NCBI RefSeq assembly: GCF_019924045.1
Contig: NZ_JAHXBN010000022.1
Coordinates: 62,001 to 126,000 of the forward strand
DNA length: 64,000 bases
Origin: Dyadobacter fermentans
GTDB taxonomy: Bacteria; Bacteroidota; Bacteroidia; Cytophagales; Spirosomataceae
Reading direction: 5' to 3'
In this document: in pieces, positions 7,694 to 15,792 of the stretch
Layout: every line of letters begins with the position of its first letter
Position numbering within the stretch: the stretch's first letter is position 1
Translations under genes and position numbers: made by a program
The notes under the pieces: model-generated
Database searches by the model: none
What the model was told of the DNA's origin: nothing
What the model saw: the letters and a program-made list of their open reading frames with translations, nothing else

Positions 7694-8257
7694 TTAAGTA
7701 AGCAGGCGGTCAGGCGGCGGTGTGAGGACGGCATGACAGGTTTCGAAAACCGGACAGGAATATTGGTCTGTTGCTGATGGTGTTGTTTCGATCCATTCCA
7801 TGACAAAGAAGACATGCTTCTTCGGAGAGGTCATGAACTCTTTCAAAAAGGATTTGAGCAGCTTCGCGTGGCTTTTGGGCACAGTGTTTCCCGGTGCCGC
7901 GCTGATGGTTTCATTCTGAATATGGTCCACGAGCTCCATGTACCGATCGCGGGCATTCTGGTCGTACTCGCAATAGACGTACAACGTGTCGTTCAGAAGC
8001 TGTTTGGTCCTGATCTGATAATACTCGCCTTCATGCCGGATCTTACCTTCTGAAGGCTCCGGAACCGACCAGTCGGTTTGGTAAGGAAGGGAAACCGGTA
8101 CTTTCACGACGATATCACGCGAGTAGGCGGTGCGTTCGATATGCTCACGGCCAGCTGCTGTTGGCACATACTGATCCTCACACAGATAGAGCACCGAATA
8201 GCCCATCATGTTATAGAGTAGTAGTGCAAAAAGCAGGAGTGATAAAAATCGGCCCAA
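7694..8257 (-). CDS. Hypothetical membrane-anchored protein
   Basis: About 187 residues if the TTG at 8257 is used; the promoter box at 8283-8291 rules out more upstream starts and the next ATG pair (8209) would cut the membrane helix. One N-terminal transmembrane segment (RFLSLLLFALLLYNMMGYSV) precedes a soluble domain with several Tyr-rich strands and a Cys-containing tail (CPVFETCHAVL). No family recognised. It is followed on the same strand by the beta-barrel gene. Confidence 0.55.
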   Translation of the reverse strand: MGRFLSLLLFALLLYNMMGYSVLYLCEDQYVPTAAGREHIERTAYSRDIVVKVPVSLPYQTDWSVPEPSEGKIRHEGEYYQIRTKQLLNDTLYVYCEYDQNARDRYMELVDHIQNETISAAPGNTVPKSHAKLLKSFLKEFMTSPKKHVFFVMEWIETTPSATDQYSCPVFETCHAVLTPPPDRLLT

Positions 8258-8282
8258 ATTTCTTTCCAGCGGTTTTTTGGAT

Positions 8283-8291
8283 GCAAAGGTA
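8283..8291 (-). promoter_or_regulatory. -7 box in front of the hypothetical membrane gene
   Basis: Minus strand TACCTTTGC fits TAnnTTTG; transcription would start near 8276. Confidence 0.45.
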
Positions 8292-8358
8292 AATAAAGTC
8301 AAAAAAATGAAAATATCGTACAATATTTCGAGGCTGAAACCGAAAAAAGAAACTTTGG

Positions 8359-8389
8359 ATTGATCTTCCGGCGGAACCGCCTATTTTTG
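8359..8389 (+). promoter_or_regulatory. Promoter of the EamA leader
   Basis: ATTG (8359-8362), a 19-base spacer and TATTTTTG (8382-8389) fit the Bacteroidota consensus. Start near 8396 gives a leader of about 250 bases before the EamA start codon. Confidence 0.6.
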
Positions 8390-8395
8390 CAGGAC

Positions 8396-8646
8396 AATTA
8401 CCAAACTTATGTCCGAGAACAGACTTCTTTTCTGCATTTCGCCTCCTCCGGTAGCCTGAATGGCTTAATGACCGGAATCTATTTTGGTACTTCCCGTTTC
8501 TTCGGGAGGAGATATTGTTATTCCTTGTTACCATTGTTCATAAAGGTTGTTGAGCCTGAGCCCTTCCGAGGGGCGTGCTTAACCGGTTCGCGCTGTACTC
8601 ACCGCGCCCGATAATCATTTTAATACCTTTTTGAACAAATACTCCA
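8396..8646 (+). promoter_or_regulatory. Structured 5' leader of the EamA gene
   Basis: The leader has a 16-codon ORF (8409-8459), a hairpin that covers its stop codon (CCGGT-AGCC 8448-8456 with GGCT and ACCGG up to 8475), and a second small hairpin TCCCG/CGGGA (8492-8507). This is the layout of translation-dependent attenuators. No known riboswitch class was recognised. Confidence 0.45.
8409..8459 (+). CDS. Leader peptide with Pro-Pro-Pro
   Basis: Sixteen codons read MSENRLLFCISPPPVA and stop at 8457. Three successive prolines can stall ribosomes when EF-P is limiting, and the stop codon is inside a hairpin, so the peptide may tune expression of the transporter 190 bases downstream. No homolog recalled; it could be a chance ORF. 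Confidence 0.4.
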   Translation: MSENRLLFCISPPPVA

Positions 8647-9546
8647 ATGAAACAAGCTTTCATCAAGCTACATATAGCGATTATTCTCGCAGGATTTACC
8701 GGTATTTTCGGAAAACTCATCACTGTCAATGAAGGACTGCTGTCGTGGTACCGGATCTGCCTCGCAGGCATTCTGATGCTGCTGATCCTGGCGGCCACCC
8801 AAAAGCTCGAACGCATATCCTTTCGCGATTTTGTCCGCACTTCATTGACCGGGCTCTTGCTCGGGCTGCACTGGATTTTCTTTTACGGAAGCATTAAGTA
8901 TTCCAACATTTCAGTAGGGGTGGTTTGCTTCTCGCTGGTCGGCTTCTTTACGGCTATTTTCTCGCCGTTGATCAACCGCCGGCGTTTCGTGCTTTCGGAA
9001 TTGCTGCTGAGCTTGCTCACCTTGCTGGGGATTGCACTGATTTTCAGTTTCGACTCGCGGTACCGCGTCGGTATCGCGCTGGGCGTGGTGTCGTCGGCGC
9101 TCGGGTCGCTTTTCACCATCAACAATGAGCGGCTGGCGCATTCCTTCAAAAGTGAAACGGCCACCGTATATGCCCTGATCGGCGGAGCTATTGCATTAAC
9201 CCCGCTCATGCCGCTGTACTTCCACTTTTTCCCTGTCACGACGCTCGTACCGTCATGGGCGGATCTGGGCTACCTGTTGCTACTGGCGTTCTTCTGTACC
9301 GTAGTTCTTTATATGCTGCAAACGCAGGTCCTGCGCCGCATTTCAGCCTTCACGGTCAATCTCAGCCTGAACTTGGAACCGGTTTACACGATTATCCTGG
9401 CCATTCTGATCTACCATGAAAACAAGGAGCTCCGCTGGTCGTTTTACCTCGGTCTGGGGTTGATCATATTATCGGTCGTACTGCAAATGCTGCAAGTGAT
9501 GCGTGCCCACCGGAATGCGGGCCCGGTAGTGGCGGAGAGCCATTGA
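8647..9546 (+). CDS. EamA/DMT family transporter
   Basis: 299-residue inner-membrane protein with about ten hydrophobic helices in two EamA repeats (first repeat ends near the RRRF loop, second starts near VYALIGGAIALTPLM). The LHWIFFYGSIKYSNISVGVV segment and the C-terminal NLEPVYTIILAILIYHENKE segment are the strongest family marks. Such proteins export or import amino acids and metabolites; substrate unknown. It is alone in its transcription unit, behind a long leader. Confidence 0.85.
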   Translation: MKQAFIKLHIAIILAGFTGIFGKLITVNEGLLSWYRICLAGILMLLILAATQKLERISFRDFVRTSLTGLLLGLHWIFFYGSIKYSNISVGVVCFSLVGFFTAIFSPLINRRRFVLSELLLSLLTLLGIALIFSFDSRYRVGIALGVVSSALGSLFTINNERLAHSFKSETATVYALIGGAIALTPLMPLYFHFFPVTTLVPSWADLGYLLLLAFFCTVVLYMLQTQVLRRISAFTVNLSLNLEPVYTIILAILIYHENKELRWSFYLGLGLIILSVVLQMLQVMRAHRNAGPVVAESH

Positions 9547-9552
9547 GAAAAG

Positions 9553-9588
9553 CGCCGCGGAGCGTGTCTTCAATGCCGCCCCGCGGCG
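9553..9588. terminator. GC-rich inverted repeat between convergent genes
   Basis: CGCCGCGG (9553-9560) and CCGCGGCG (9581-9588) are complementary; the right arm lies in the end of the glycosyltransferase gene. Weak candidate for a bidirectional terminator. Confidence 0.35.
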
Positions 9589-10676
9589 ACTTTCAACTGT
9601 TGTAATGCATTGTCGATTACGGCCTCCATGAGGCCTGATGTTCCCGCGAGGTTGCGCTTAAATCCCTTATAATCTAATGCTTCGGGAATGTCTTTGCTCA
9701 GATTAACCTCTCCCTGGCGCTTGCTTAAAGCCACTCCCCGGGTTTGCAAATGCATAGCCAGGTATTCTTGCTCCGATTGCCCGGGTGTGGGAATGAGTAA
9801 TGCCTTTTTTTCGAACATTGCGAGGTCCATCAGCGTCGAATAACCGCTTCTGCAAACGACTAGTCGGGCACGCGCGAGCGCGCCCGCAAGCTCTTGCGTG
9901 TTCGCATAGGCGGTGTGCGTGATATGCGCGGGCAAATGCGCAGGTGCTCGTCCGGAAGGATTGCCGGCGATGATATGGAAATGGTAATCTATGGCCAATG
10001 CGGCTTGTTGAAGCATTATTTCTTCCAAAATGCCCCGCATGGGTTCCGGGCCTGAGAGCAAAATAAGGATGCTGTTGTTATGCTGTTCAGGCGCGACCGG
10101 GGCGAGCAGTTGGGAGAGTTGCCCAATGTAATGTGAATTCGCAGGAAGTTGCCGCGGGTGCGACAATGCACCGGCCAGCCCGCCATTTTCCTGCGTATCA
10201 ACCACCCAGCACTCATCGAATTTTTCCAGCATCCGGAAATGCATCCGGCGCATCACGGAATCTGCTCCCGGCCCGAAACCCGTCATGATCTGTAACTGAT
10301 GGGTCAGGATTACGGATTTTAGACCTTCGATTTTCAATCCATAACGGTTGTCGGAAATCACCAGGTCAAACTGGTGCGTGGCTTGCGTGTCGTGCAGCCA
10401 TTTTCGTTCCCTGTGGATTGCCCGCAGAATTTTTGGGATTTGGGATAATAGTTTTAATACAAAAGTGCCGCCGCTGCTACTATACGTAATGCCGTAACCG
10501 GGAAGCAGAAACTGCGGCAGATCGGGAAAGTTCTTTTTCAGCAAGATCGCGGTTGCACCAGACGCAGCAATGGTTATCTCGCATTCTCTCTCAATAAGGT
10601 ACCGGATGACGGGGATACAGCGTGTAGCATGTCCCAGTCCCCAGTCCAGCGGCGCTATCAGGATACGGAATGGCAG
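9570..10676 (-). CDS. GT-B fold glycosyltransferase (MurG-like)
   Basis: About 368 residues. The N-terminal Rossmann strand ILIAPLDWGLGHATRC, with the Gly-rich loop of GT-B enzymes, is encoded upstream of the first TTG (10544) and shows that the gene really begins near 10664-10676. The C-terminal half has the nucleotide-sugar part (GYSTLMDLAMFEKKALLIPTPG, as in MurG and related family 28 enzymes). In this frame there is no ATG, GTG or TTG between the stop at 10695-10697 and the motif, only a CTG at 10676 or an ATC at 10664; either a rare start codon or a one-base change near a GTG at 10687 is possible. Acceptor and donor sugar unknown. Confidence 0.7.
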   Translation of the reverse strand: MPFRILIAPLDWGLGHATRCIPVIRYLIERECEITIAASGATAILLKKNFPDLPQFLLPGYGITYSSSGGTFVLKLLSQIPKILRAIHRERKWLHDTQATHQFDLVISDNRYGLKIEGLKSVILTHQLQIMTGFGPGADSVMRRMHFRMLEKFDECWVVDTQENGGLAGALSHPRQLPANSHYIGQLSQLLAPVAPEQHNNSILILLSGPEPMRGILEEIMLQQAALAIDYHFHIIAGNPSGRAPAHLPAHITHTAYANTQELAGALARARLVVCRSGYSTLMDLAMFEKKALLIPTPGQSEQEYLAMHLQTRGVALSKRQGEVNLSKDIPEALDYKGFKRNLAGTSGLMEAVIDNALQQLKVAAGRH

Positions 10677-10701
10677 GGTGGATTCACGATTTGGTTACAA
10701 A

Positions 10702-10710
10702 GCAAAAATA
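10702..10710 (-). promoter_or_regulatory. -7 box of the glycosyltransferase gene
   Basis: Minus strand TATTTTTGC, a match to TAnnTTTG, just upstream of the open frame; it places the transcription start close to the odd start codon. Confidence 0.45.
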
Positions 10711-10722
10711 GGGGGTTTGCCG

Positions 10723-11136
10723 CTATTTCGGGCCAAGAAAAGACAATACACGCTCGGTAACCTCTTTGAGCGGCGGAATCTGGACGGGTTTCTGGAGATA
10801 ATCCATCACGTGGCCCGAACCCATGGCCCGGTCATAATCCTCTACTTCGGAGGAAGAACTCATCATGCAAATTGAAATGGGCCGGGGGACGTCCGGTTTC
10901 AGTTTCCCGTATTCGTTCAGGAACTGCCAGCCGTCGAGGATAGGCATATTAATGTCGAGCAATATCAGTTGGGGAAGTTTCAGCGCGTCCTCTTTGTGGC
11001 TGTTAAGATAGTCCATCGCATCCCGGCCATTTTCAAAAAAGATGATTTCCCGGGCTATTTTGGCTTTTTCAATAATGCGTTTGAGGAGGTAAGTGAAGAT
11101 CTTATCATCGTCCACTACGCAGAGTATTTCAAGCAT
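10723..11136 (-). CDS. Single-domain response regulator
   Basis: 137 residues, one receiver domain without output domain. Acidic pocket VVDDDK near residue 10, phosphorylation Asp in LILLDINMPILDG, Ser in MMSSSSE, and Lys in YLQKPV are all present. The start overlaps the end of the upstream kinase gene by 8 bases, so translation is coupled and this is its likely phosphorylation partner. Output must go through protein contacts. Confidence 0.9.
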   Translation of the reverse strand: MLEILCVVDDDKIFTYLLKRIIEKAKIAREIIFFENGRDAMDYLNSHKEDALKLPQLILLDINMPILDGWQFLNEYGKLKPDVPRPISICMMSSSSEVEDYDRAMGSGHVMDYLQKPVQIPPLKEVTERVLSFLGPK

Positions 11137-12742
11137 TTTCGTTAAAAGTAATTTTGAATGTAATACCCGCGTCGACCTTACTGAATACCTGAATGTTCCC
11201 GCCCTGGGCTTCTATCTGATTTTTTATCAAAAATAAGCCAACTCCGTGAGCATCTTCGTGTTTATGGAAAGTTTTATATAAACCGAAGATTTTGTCGGCA
11301 TGAAGTGAAAGATCGATCCCTTTGCCCTGGTCGCTGTATTCCAGTACTTTAAGTCCTTTTTCGTTACGGTAAAACCGAAGCCGGATCACCGGGTGCTGAT
11401 TGTCTTTTTTGTATTTGATACCATTGGAAATGAGGTTCATCAGAATGCTTTCCAGGTAAATGCGTGGAAATAAAATCTCTTCTTCCATAAAGTCCATCCC
11501 GATTTCCGCCTGACTGGTGTGCAGGCTTTCGTCGAGCACACCGAGAACCTGGTCCGTAACTTCCCTGATATTCAACTTTTCGCCTTCCAGCTGATTGTCG
11601 CGGATCTTGATAACCTGTGAAAGGTCGTCCAGGGTGCCGTTCAAATGCCTGGACACCGTTTTGATCTTCTGAAAAAGCTCTTCATTGTCCTTGGTAAGGG
11701 TCGATTCATCCACAAAGTCCGCAAGCAGGGCAATGTTGCTGGAATGGTTGCGCAGGTTATGAGAAAGGATATGAGTGAAGCTTTGCAGTTGGCTGTTCTT
11801 CTGGGCCATCTGATCGATCGATTTGACCAATTTCAGTTCCAGTGTTTTGTACCGGTCGATATCCATAATGATGCCGCGGATCTTATTCACCTGGCCGCTG
11901 GCATTCAGCGATGGCGTGGCCGAAAAACGCACCCATTTACGTGCACCCGTGGCGGTGGTGATTTGGAGCTCATGATCCCAGGAGCTGCCGGTGGCAATGG
12001 ACTCCCGCAGTGCTGCGCGGACAATCAGCTGGTAAGGTTCGGGGAAGAAGCGTAGCAGATCTGTTTCGTTTTGGATACGCTCTTCATTGGTTTCCAGGAT
12101 GTTGCCGCAGGTGGCGGTCCAGCGGAACTGCGCCGTGGCAGGATCATATTCCCAGCCGCCGAGTTTGCCTACATTGCTTGCGGCGCTGAGGAGGAACTCG
12201 CTTTCTGCCAGTTTGTCTTCGACGGCGGTGCGTTCGTCGATTTCTCGTTGCAGATCGGAGACAGACCGCAACAAGAGCACATTCGGGAAGATTTTAAACA
12301 GGTAGTAAACTGTCGTCATCGAGATGACCGCCGTGGCAAATCTGACGAGCGCACTAAACCGATATACCGGAATCCAGAAGATCAATGCGTCGATCAAATG
12401 CGTAGCGCCGCAGAAAGCGATAAATGCGATGAACAGCCAGATCGTTTTGGGGAATGGAAAGTCTTTTCTGCTGCGGACGAACCGGATCAGGAAAATGGGT
12501 ATCAGGAAGTAAGCCGCCCAGATGAGCACGTCGGAAACAATGTACAGCCAGCCATGGAAATCCGACCATGAGCCGCAATACCAGCGGGCGGGCCATTCCG
12601 ATTGGTTGAAAATCCCCCGAAAGAATTCTGCTATCTGCTCCGGTAACCCGTCCTGGCTTGCTTTTAAGGGAGCTGAGCCCGTACGGCAAAGTGTTATACG
12701 GTCGTCTGAAATGGCATGATGTTGCGCAGTTTCCGGGGTCAT
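11129..12742 (-). CDS. Sensor histidine kinase with ethylene-receptor-like N-terminal domain
   Basis: 537 residues. Residues 48-150 hold three membrane helices that match the ethylene-binding domain of plant ETR1: counting with an offset of 46, ETR1 residues Asp25, Tyr32, Ile35, Pro36, Cys65 and His69 (copper ligands) are here Asp71, Tyr78, Ile81, Pro82, Cys111 and His115 in YIVSDVLIW, AYFLIP and FCGATHLID. A PAS domain follows (about 183-300), then the H-box SHNLRNH with His328, and the ATPase domain with N-box NLISNGIKYKK, G1 SDQGKGIDL and G2 HGVGLFLIK. It is cotranscribed with the receiver protein. A copper-dependent small-olefin or metal sensor is suggested; ligand untested. Confidence 0.85.
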   Translation of the reverse strand: MTPETAQHHAISDDRITLCRTGSAPLKASQDGLPEQIAEFFRGIFNQSEWPARWYCGSWSDFHGWLYIVSDVLIWAAYFLIPIFLIRFVRSRKDFPFPKTIWLFIAFIAFCGATHLIDALIFWIPVYRFSALVRFATAVISMTTVYYLFKIFPNVLLLRSVSDLQREIDERTAVEDKLAESEFLLSAASNVGKLGGWEYDPATAQFRWTATCGNILETNEERIQNETDLLRFFPEPYQLIVRAALRESIATGSSWDHELQITTATGARKWVRFSATPSLNASGQVNKIRGIIMDIDRYKTLELKLVKSIDQMAQKNSQLQSFTHILSHNLRNHSSNIALLADFVDESTLTKDNEELFQKIKTVSRHLNGTLDDLSQVIKIRDNQLEGEKLNIREVTDQVLGVLDESLHTSQAEIGMDFMEEEILFPRIYLESILMNLISNGIKYKKDNQHPVIRLRFYRNEKGLKVLEYSDQGKGIDLSLHADKIFGLYKTFHKHEDAHGVGLFLIKNQIEAQGGNIQVFSKVDAGITFKITFNENA

Positions 12743-13183
12743 GGATGCTTAATTAACGGGAGGCGTATTCGAATATTAATGATAAAACTCATGCCAAACA
12801 ACCGCGAATTCGTTTCAGAAAATAGCCTGCCCTATGCCGTAAAAATACTATTCGACATGGTTTGTAAAAATAGTTTTAATGATGTGCGTAGATCGTGACG
12901 AGGAAAGCGCGTAAGGGTCTTTTTAGCTGACGATCGGTCTGGCATTGAGCGTGAATTAATGCCTGATTGTTCCCTGTAAGGGGCAACCGCAAGCTGACAA
13001 AGCGTCGAGCCGGTCAGTCAGCCGGTCGTGGTTGTTTGTATCTTTTATTCTTGAAAGTCAAAAAACAGATTAGAATAAATAATTTGAAATGTAGAAAAAG
13101 TTCAAACGCTGTAAGTGCCCGGAAGAAGACTTTTTGACTAATTTAGCAGGCCGCATTAAACAAACCACGCGTCTTTTTTTGCC
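12743..13183. other. Intergenic stretch between divergent kinase and DUF4180 genes
   Basis: 441 bases with no convincing gene. It must hold the promoters of both flanking units, but no clean TAnnTTTG box was found on either strand; two TATTTTTAC near-matches on the minus strand (12840-12880) are possible. A GCCGGTC direct repeat is near 13006-13026. Confidence 0.4.
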
Positions 13184-13540
13184 ATGAACATTCAGGTCCA
13201 TCAACACAACGAAACCGCGATTGCGGAGGTAACATCCGACCGGATTCTGATCCATACCCCCGACGACGGCCTGCAATTAATGGTCGATTTGTATTACCAG
13301 GGTTACGGTGAGATGATCTTGCATGCACGAAATATCACCCCCGAATTCTTTGACCTGAAAACAGGCATTGCGGGCGAAATTTTGCAGAAATTTACTACCT
13401 ACCGCGTCCGGCTGGCTATTGTAGGCGATTTTACACGTTACGAAAGCAAAAGCCTGCGTGATTTTATCTTCGAAAGTAACAAAGGCAGGCAGGTTAATTT
13501 TGTGCCTTCCGTGGAAGAAGCCCTTGCAAGATTGTTATGA
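13184..13540 (+). CDS. DUF4180 domain protein
   Basis: 118 residues. The pattern with DGLQLMVDLYYQGYGEMILHARNI, FFDLKTGIAGEILQKF, RLAIVGDF and SLRDFIFESNKG matches DUF4180, a small alpha/beta domain of the STAS-like type with unknown role. The stop codon is 4 bases from the start of the following Crp/Fnr gene, so they form an operon. Confidence 0.85.
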   Translation: MNIQVHQHNETAIAEVTSDRILIHTPDDGLQLMVDLYYQGYGEMILHARNITPEFFDLKTGIAGEILQKFTTYRVRLAIVGDFTRYESKSLRDFIFESNKGRQVNFVPSVEEALARLL

Positions 13541-13544
13541 TGCG

Positions 13545-14108
13545 ATGGAAATAGATGAAATCCTCGAACGTTTTCACCCGTTGCCGCCCGGTTCAAGGGA
13601 GGCTTTGATAGCGCATGTTTCGGAGGTAAAGTACCCGAAGGGCCATGCGCTGATTCGCTCGGGGAGGGTGGAAAAAACGCTCTATTTCATACGGAGCGGC
13701 ATCGTGCGTGCGTACTCCGACGCCGATCGCGGGGATGTGACGTTCTGGTTCGGAAAGGAGGGGGATGTGGTGATTTCCATGAAAAGCTACGTCTCCGGCC
13801 AACCGGGTTATGAGCATGTCGAAACCCTGGAAGCATGCGATTTGTACCAAATGAGGGCGCAGGATCTGGAATCGCTTTTTGCAAGCGACATTCATATTGC
13901 CAACTGGGGACGTAAACTGATCGGCCAGGAACTGATCAAGACCGAAGAGCGGCTTATTTCCATGCAGTTTAAAACTGCCCAGCAACGGTACCTCGACCTG
14001 ATGTCCGGCACTCCTGACCTGCTTCATCGTGTGCCATTGTGCCATATTGCTTCCTACCTGGGGATCACGCAAGTGAGTCTGAGCCGCATTCGCGCGGAGA
14101 TCAGGTAG
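13545..14108 (+). CDS. Crp/Fnr family transcriptional regulator
   Basis: 187 residues from the ATG at 13545 (MEIDEILERF). The N-terminal part is a cyclic-nucleotide-binding fold (KGHALIRSGRVEKTLYFIRSG, a typical Bacteroidota CAP-like strand pair) and the C-terminal part is a Crp helix-turn-helix ending in CHIASYLGITQVSLSRIRAEIR. No Cys cluster for an iron-sulfur centre is seen. Cotranscribed with DUF4180; the next gene, an SMR exporter, starts 74 bases on behind its own promoter region, which contains a 12-base palindrome. Confidence 0.85.
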   Translation: MEIDEILERFHPLPPGSREALIAHVSEVKYPKGHALIRSGRVEKTLYFIRSGIVRAYSDADRGDVTFWFGKEGDVVISMKSYVSGQPGYEHVETLEACDLYQMRAQDLESLFASDIHIANWGRKLIGQELIKTEERLISMQFKTAQQRYLDLMSGTPDLLHRVPLCHIASYLGITQVSLSRIRAEIR

Positions 14109-14145
14109 CGACTCTCTTTTTATCATTTGTAAAATTTTTTGCGGA

Positions 14146-14157
14146 TCCGGCGCCGGA
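14146..14157. promoter_or_regulatory. Perfect palindrome in front of the SMR gene
   Basis: TCCGGCGCCGGA is a perfect 12-base palindrome, directly followed by CCTTTG (GACCTTTG, one base off the -7 consensus). Its place is that of an operator for the SMR gene; the regulator could be the neighbouring Crp/Fnr protein. Confidence 0.4.
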
Positions 14158-14182
14158 CCTTTGTGTGCAAAAACAAAGTGTT

Positions 14183-14512
14183 ATGAGCTGGATTATTTTA
14201 ATTGTCGCCGGCCTTTTTGAAGTCGGATTTGCTTCTTGTTTAGGAAAAGTCCGTGAAACAAGTGGAAACGAAATGTATTTATGGTTTACCGGATTTATCA
14301 TTTCCCTGGTTGTGAGCATGGCATTGCTTCTGAAAGCGACGCAAACGCTTCCTATTGGCACGGCTTATGCAGTGTGGACGGGTATAGGAGCGGTGGGAAC
14401 GGTGCTGGTAGGGATACTGGTTTTTAAAGATCCCGTCAGTTTTTGGCGAATATTCTTCATCAGCACGTTGATCCTCTCCATTGCGGGACTGAAAATGGTT
14501 TCGCAGCATTAA
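14183..14512 (+). CDS. SMR family exporter (SugE/Gdx type)
   Basis: 109 residues with four transmembrane helices, the size of small multidrug resistance proteins, which work as antiparallel dimers driven by protons. The membrane Glu is in AGLFEVGFASCL (residue 13), and the LPIGTAYAVWTGIGAVGTVLVG segment with KDPVSFWR is the closest to SugE/Gdx guanidinium exporters. Start ATG at 14183; upstream in-frame codons overlap the previous gene and are rejected. No guanidine riboswitch was recognised in the leader. Confidence 0.85.
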   Translation: MSWIILIVAGLFEVGFASCLGKVRETSGNEMYLWFTGFIISLVVSMALLLKATQTLPIGTAYAVWTGIGAVGTVLVGILVFKDPVSFWRIFFISTLILSIAGLKMVSQH

Positions 14513-14583
14513 GCGCTCGCGGTTCCGGCATCACTTTTTAATCAATCCGGTTCTGTGGATTTTTTTGTACAGACGTGAAACCT

Positions 14584-15270
14584 ATGAACCGGAGCAACGA
14601 TATCATTTTTGCCGATCGGAAGGATGCGGGACTGCAATTAGGACATTTCCTGAGGGCACGCTACAAAGGCTCGGACCCGCTCGTGATGGGCATTGCCCGT
14701 GGCGGCGTGGAGGTTGCCTATTATGTCGCTCAATGCCTGGAAACAGACCTGAATATGGTCATTTCGCGGAAATTGCCGGTTCCCGGCTGCCCGGAAGTTG
14801 GTTTCGGGGCTATTGCGGAAGATTTGTCGGTGTACATCGCCCCACGGTTCAGACGGTCACTCGAACCGGAAACTATCGGAGAGATCATCGACGAACAGAC
14901 CGACGAGGTGAACCGCCGGATTGGAGTTTACAAAGGTGGCAAACCGCTCCCGGACTTGCGGGGGCGGACTGTGATTATCGTCGACGACGGCATTGCGACG
15001 GGCGTAACGCTGGTACCCGTACTACGCCTTTGCCGCAGTCGGGGCGCCGATCGCGTGATCGTGGCTGTGCCCGTGGCTGGCAATAACTACGATGCGCTCC
15101 TCGATGACGCCGATGCCATGGAAATACTCGTTATGCCCGACTGGTTTTACGCAGTAGGGCAGGTATATGCCTCCTTCCGGGACCTTACCGATGATGAACT
15201 GCTGGCCATCGTCCGCAAGGGCGCATACCTTCGCTCGGGCTGGGAGCATGTCCGTAGTTTGCATTCCTGA
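14584..15270 (+). CDS. Phosphoribosyltransferase family protein
   Basis: 228 residues from the ATG at 14584 (a GTG nine bases upstream is also possible). The PRPP-binding loop VIIVDDGIATGVT and the upstream VMGIARGGVEVAYYVA segment fit type I phosphoribosyltransferases of the COG1926 kind, often annotated as predicted phosphoribosyltransferases with unknown base. C-terminal part (MPDWFYAVGQVYASFRDLTDDE) is the conserved hood of this group. Single gene; substrate unknown. Confidence 0.85.
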   Translation: MNRSNDIIFADRKDAGLQLGHFLRARYKGSDPLVMGIARGGVEVAYYVAQCLETDLNMVISRKLPVPGCPEVGFGAIAEDLSVYIAPRFRRSLEPETIGEIIDEQTDEVNRRIGVYKGGKPLPDLRGRTVIIVDDGIATGVTLVPVLRLCRSRGADRVIVAVPVAGNNYDALLDDADAMEILVMPDWFYAVGQVYASFRDLTDDELLAIVRKGAYLRSGWEHVRSLHS

Positions 15271-15432
15271 CTTTCACTAAGGCCGGGCTGCATCCGGATG
15301 TGGAGTTCTGAATGACCATCCCGGATTTGGACGGCTCATCCCGATAAAATTTCCTCTGCTTAGAAATACTTGGATACGAGATTGGATTACGGTATGTTGG
15401 TGAAAACAATTGTTATACCAATCAGCCTGACC

Positions 15433-15660
15433 ATGCCGACTTTCATCCGCAACGAAAAACAGCCACGCGCCATCAATCTGGACAATATCGATAGTATCAA
15501 GACCGAAAACGGAATCCATTATGAGATCGTCTTCGAACGAGGACTGCATAACGCCGGCTTAGGGGAGCTGTCGGTGATAGACCGGTGGCAATTTGATACC
15601 GAGAAAGAGCGGGATAAGGTTCTGAAATGGATTCTGGATAGCTATGCGTTGAAGTTCTGA
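15433..15660 (+). CDS. Hypothetical small protein
   Basis: 75 residues from the ATG at 15433 (MPTFIRNEKQ). Short beta-strand-rich sequence with INLDNIDSIKTENG and a C-terminal helix ERDKVLKWILDSYALKF. No family recognised. A single domain with the look of LytTR-like or PH-like fragments is not supported strongly enough to name. Confidence 0.5.
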   Translation: MPTFIRNEKQPRAINLDNIDSIKTENGIHYEIVFERGLHNAGLGELSVIDRWQFDTEKERDKVLKWILDSYALKF

Positions 15661-15752
15661 CAAGGCTGAATTGTCGCTCGCTGCAAATACTCTGACCTGG
15701 TTTCGGATACAAATCCCCCGGAAACGGTTAATCCTGCTGGAAAGAGCCTGCC

Positions 15753-15760
15753 TAGTTTTG
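15753..15760 (+). promoter_or_regulatory. -7 box of the aldo/keto reductase gene
   Basis: TAGTTTTG matches TAnnTTTG 33 bases before the start codon; the -33 region is weak. Confidence 0.4.
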
Positions 15761-15792
15761 CGTGGATTAAAACAAACGCAAAATACCAAAGT

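Noticed and set aside
12716..12898. 60-codon plus-strand frame in the kinase upstream region
   Set aside because: No promoter, no motif, odd composition; treated as chance.
14113..14182. Guanidine riboswitch before the SugE-like gene
   Set aside because: No guanidine-I, -II or -III conserved core could be seen; only a palindrome and a promoter-like box.
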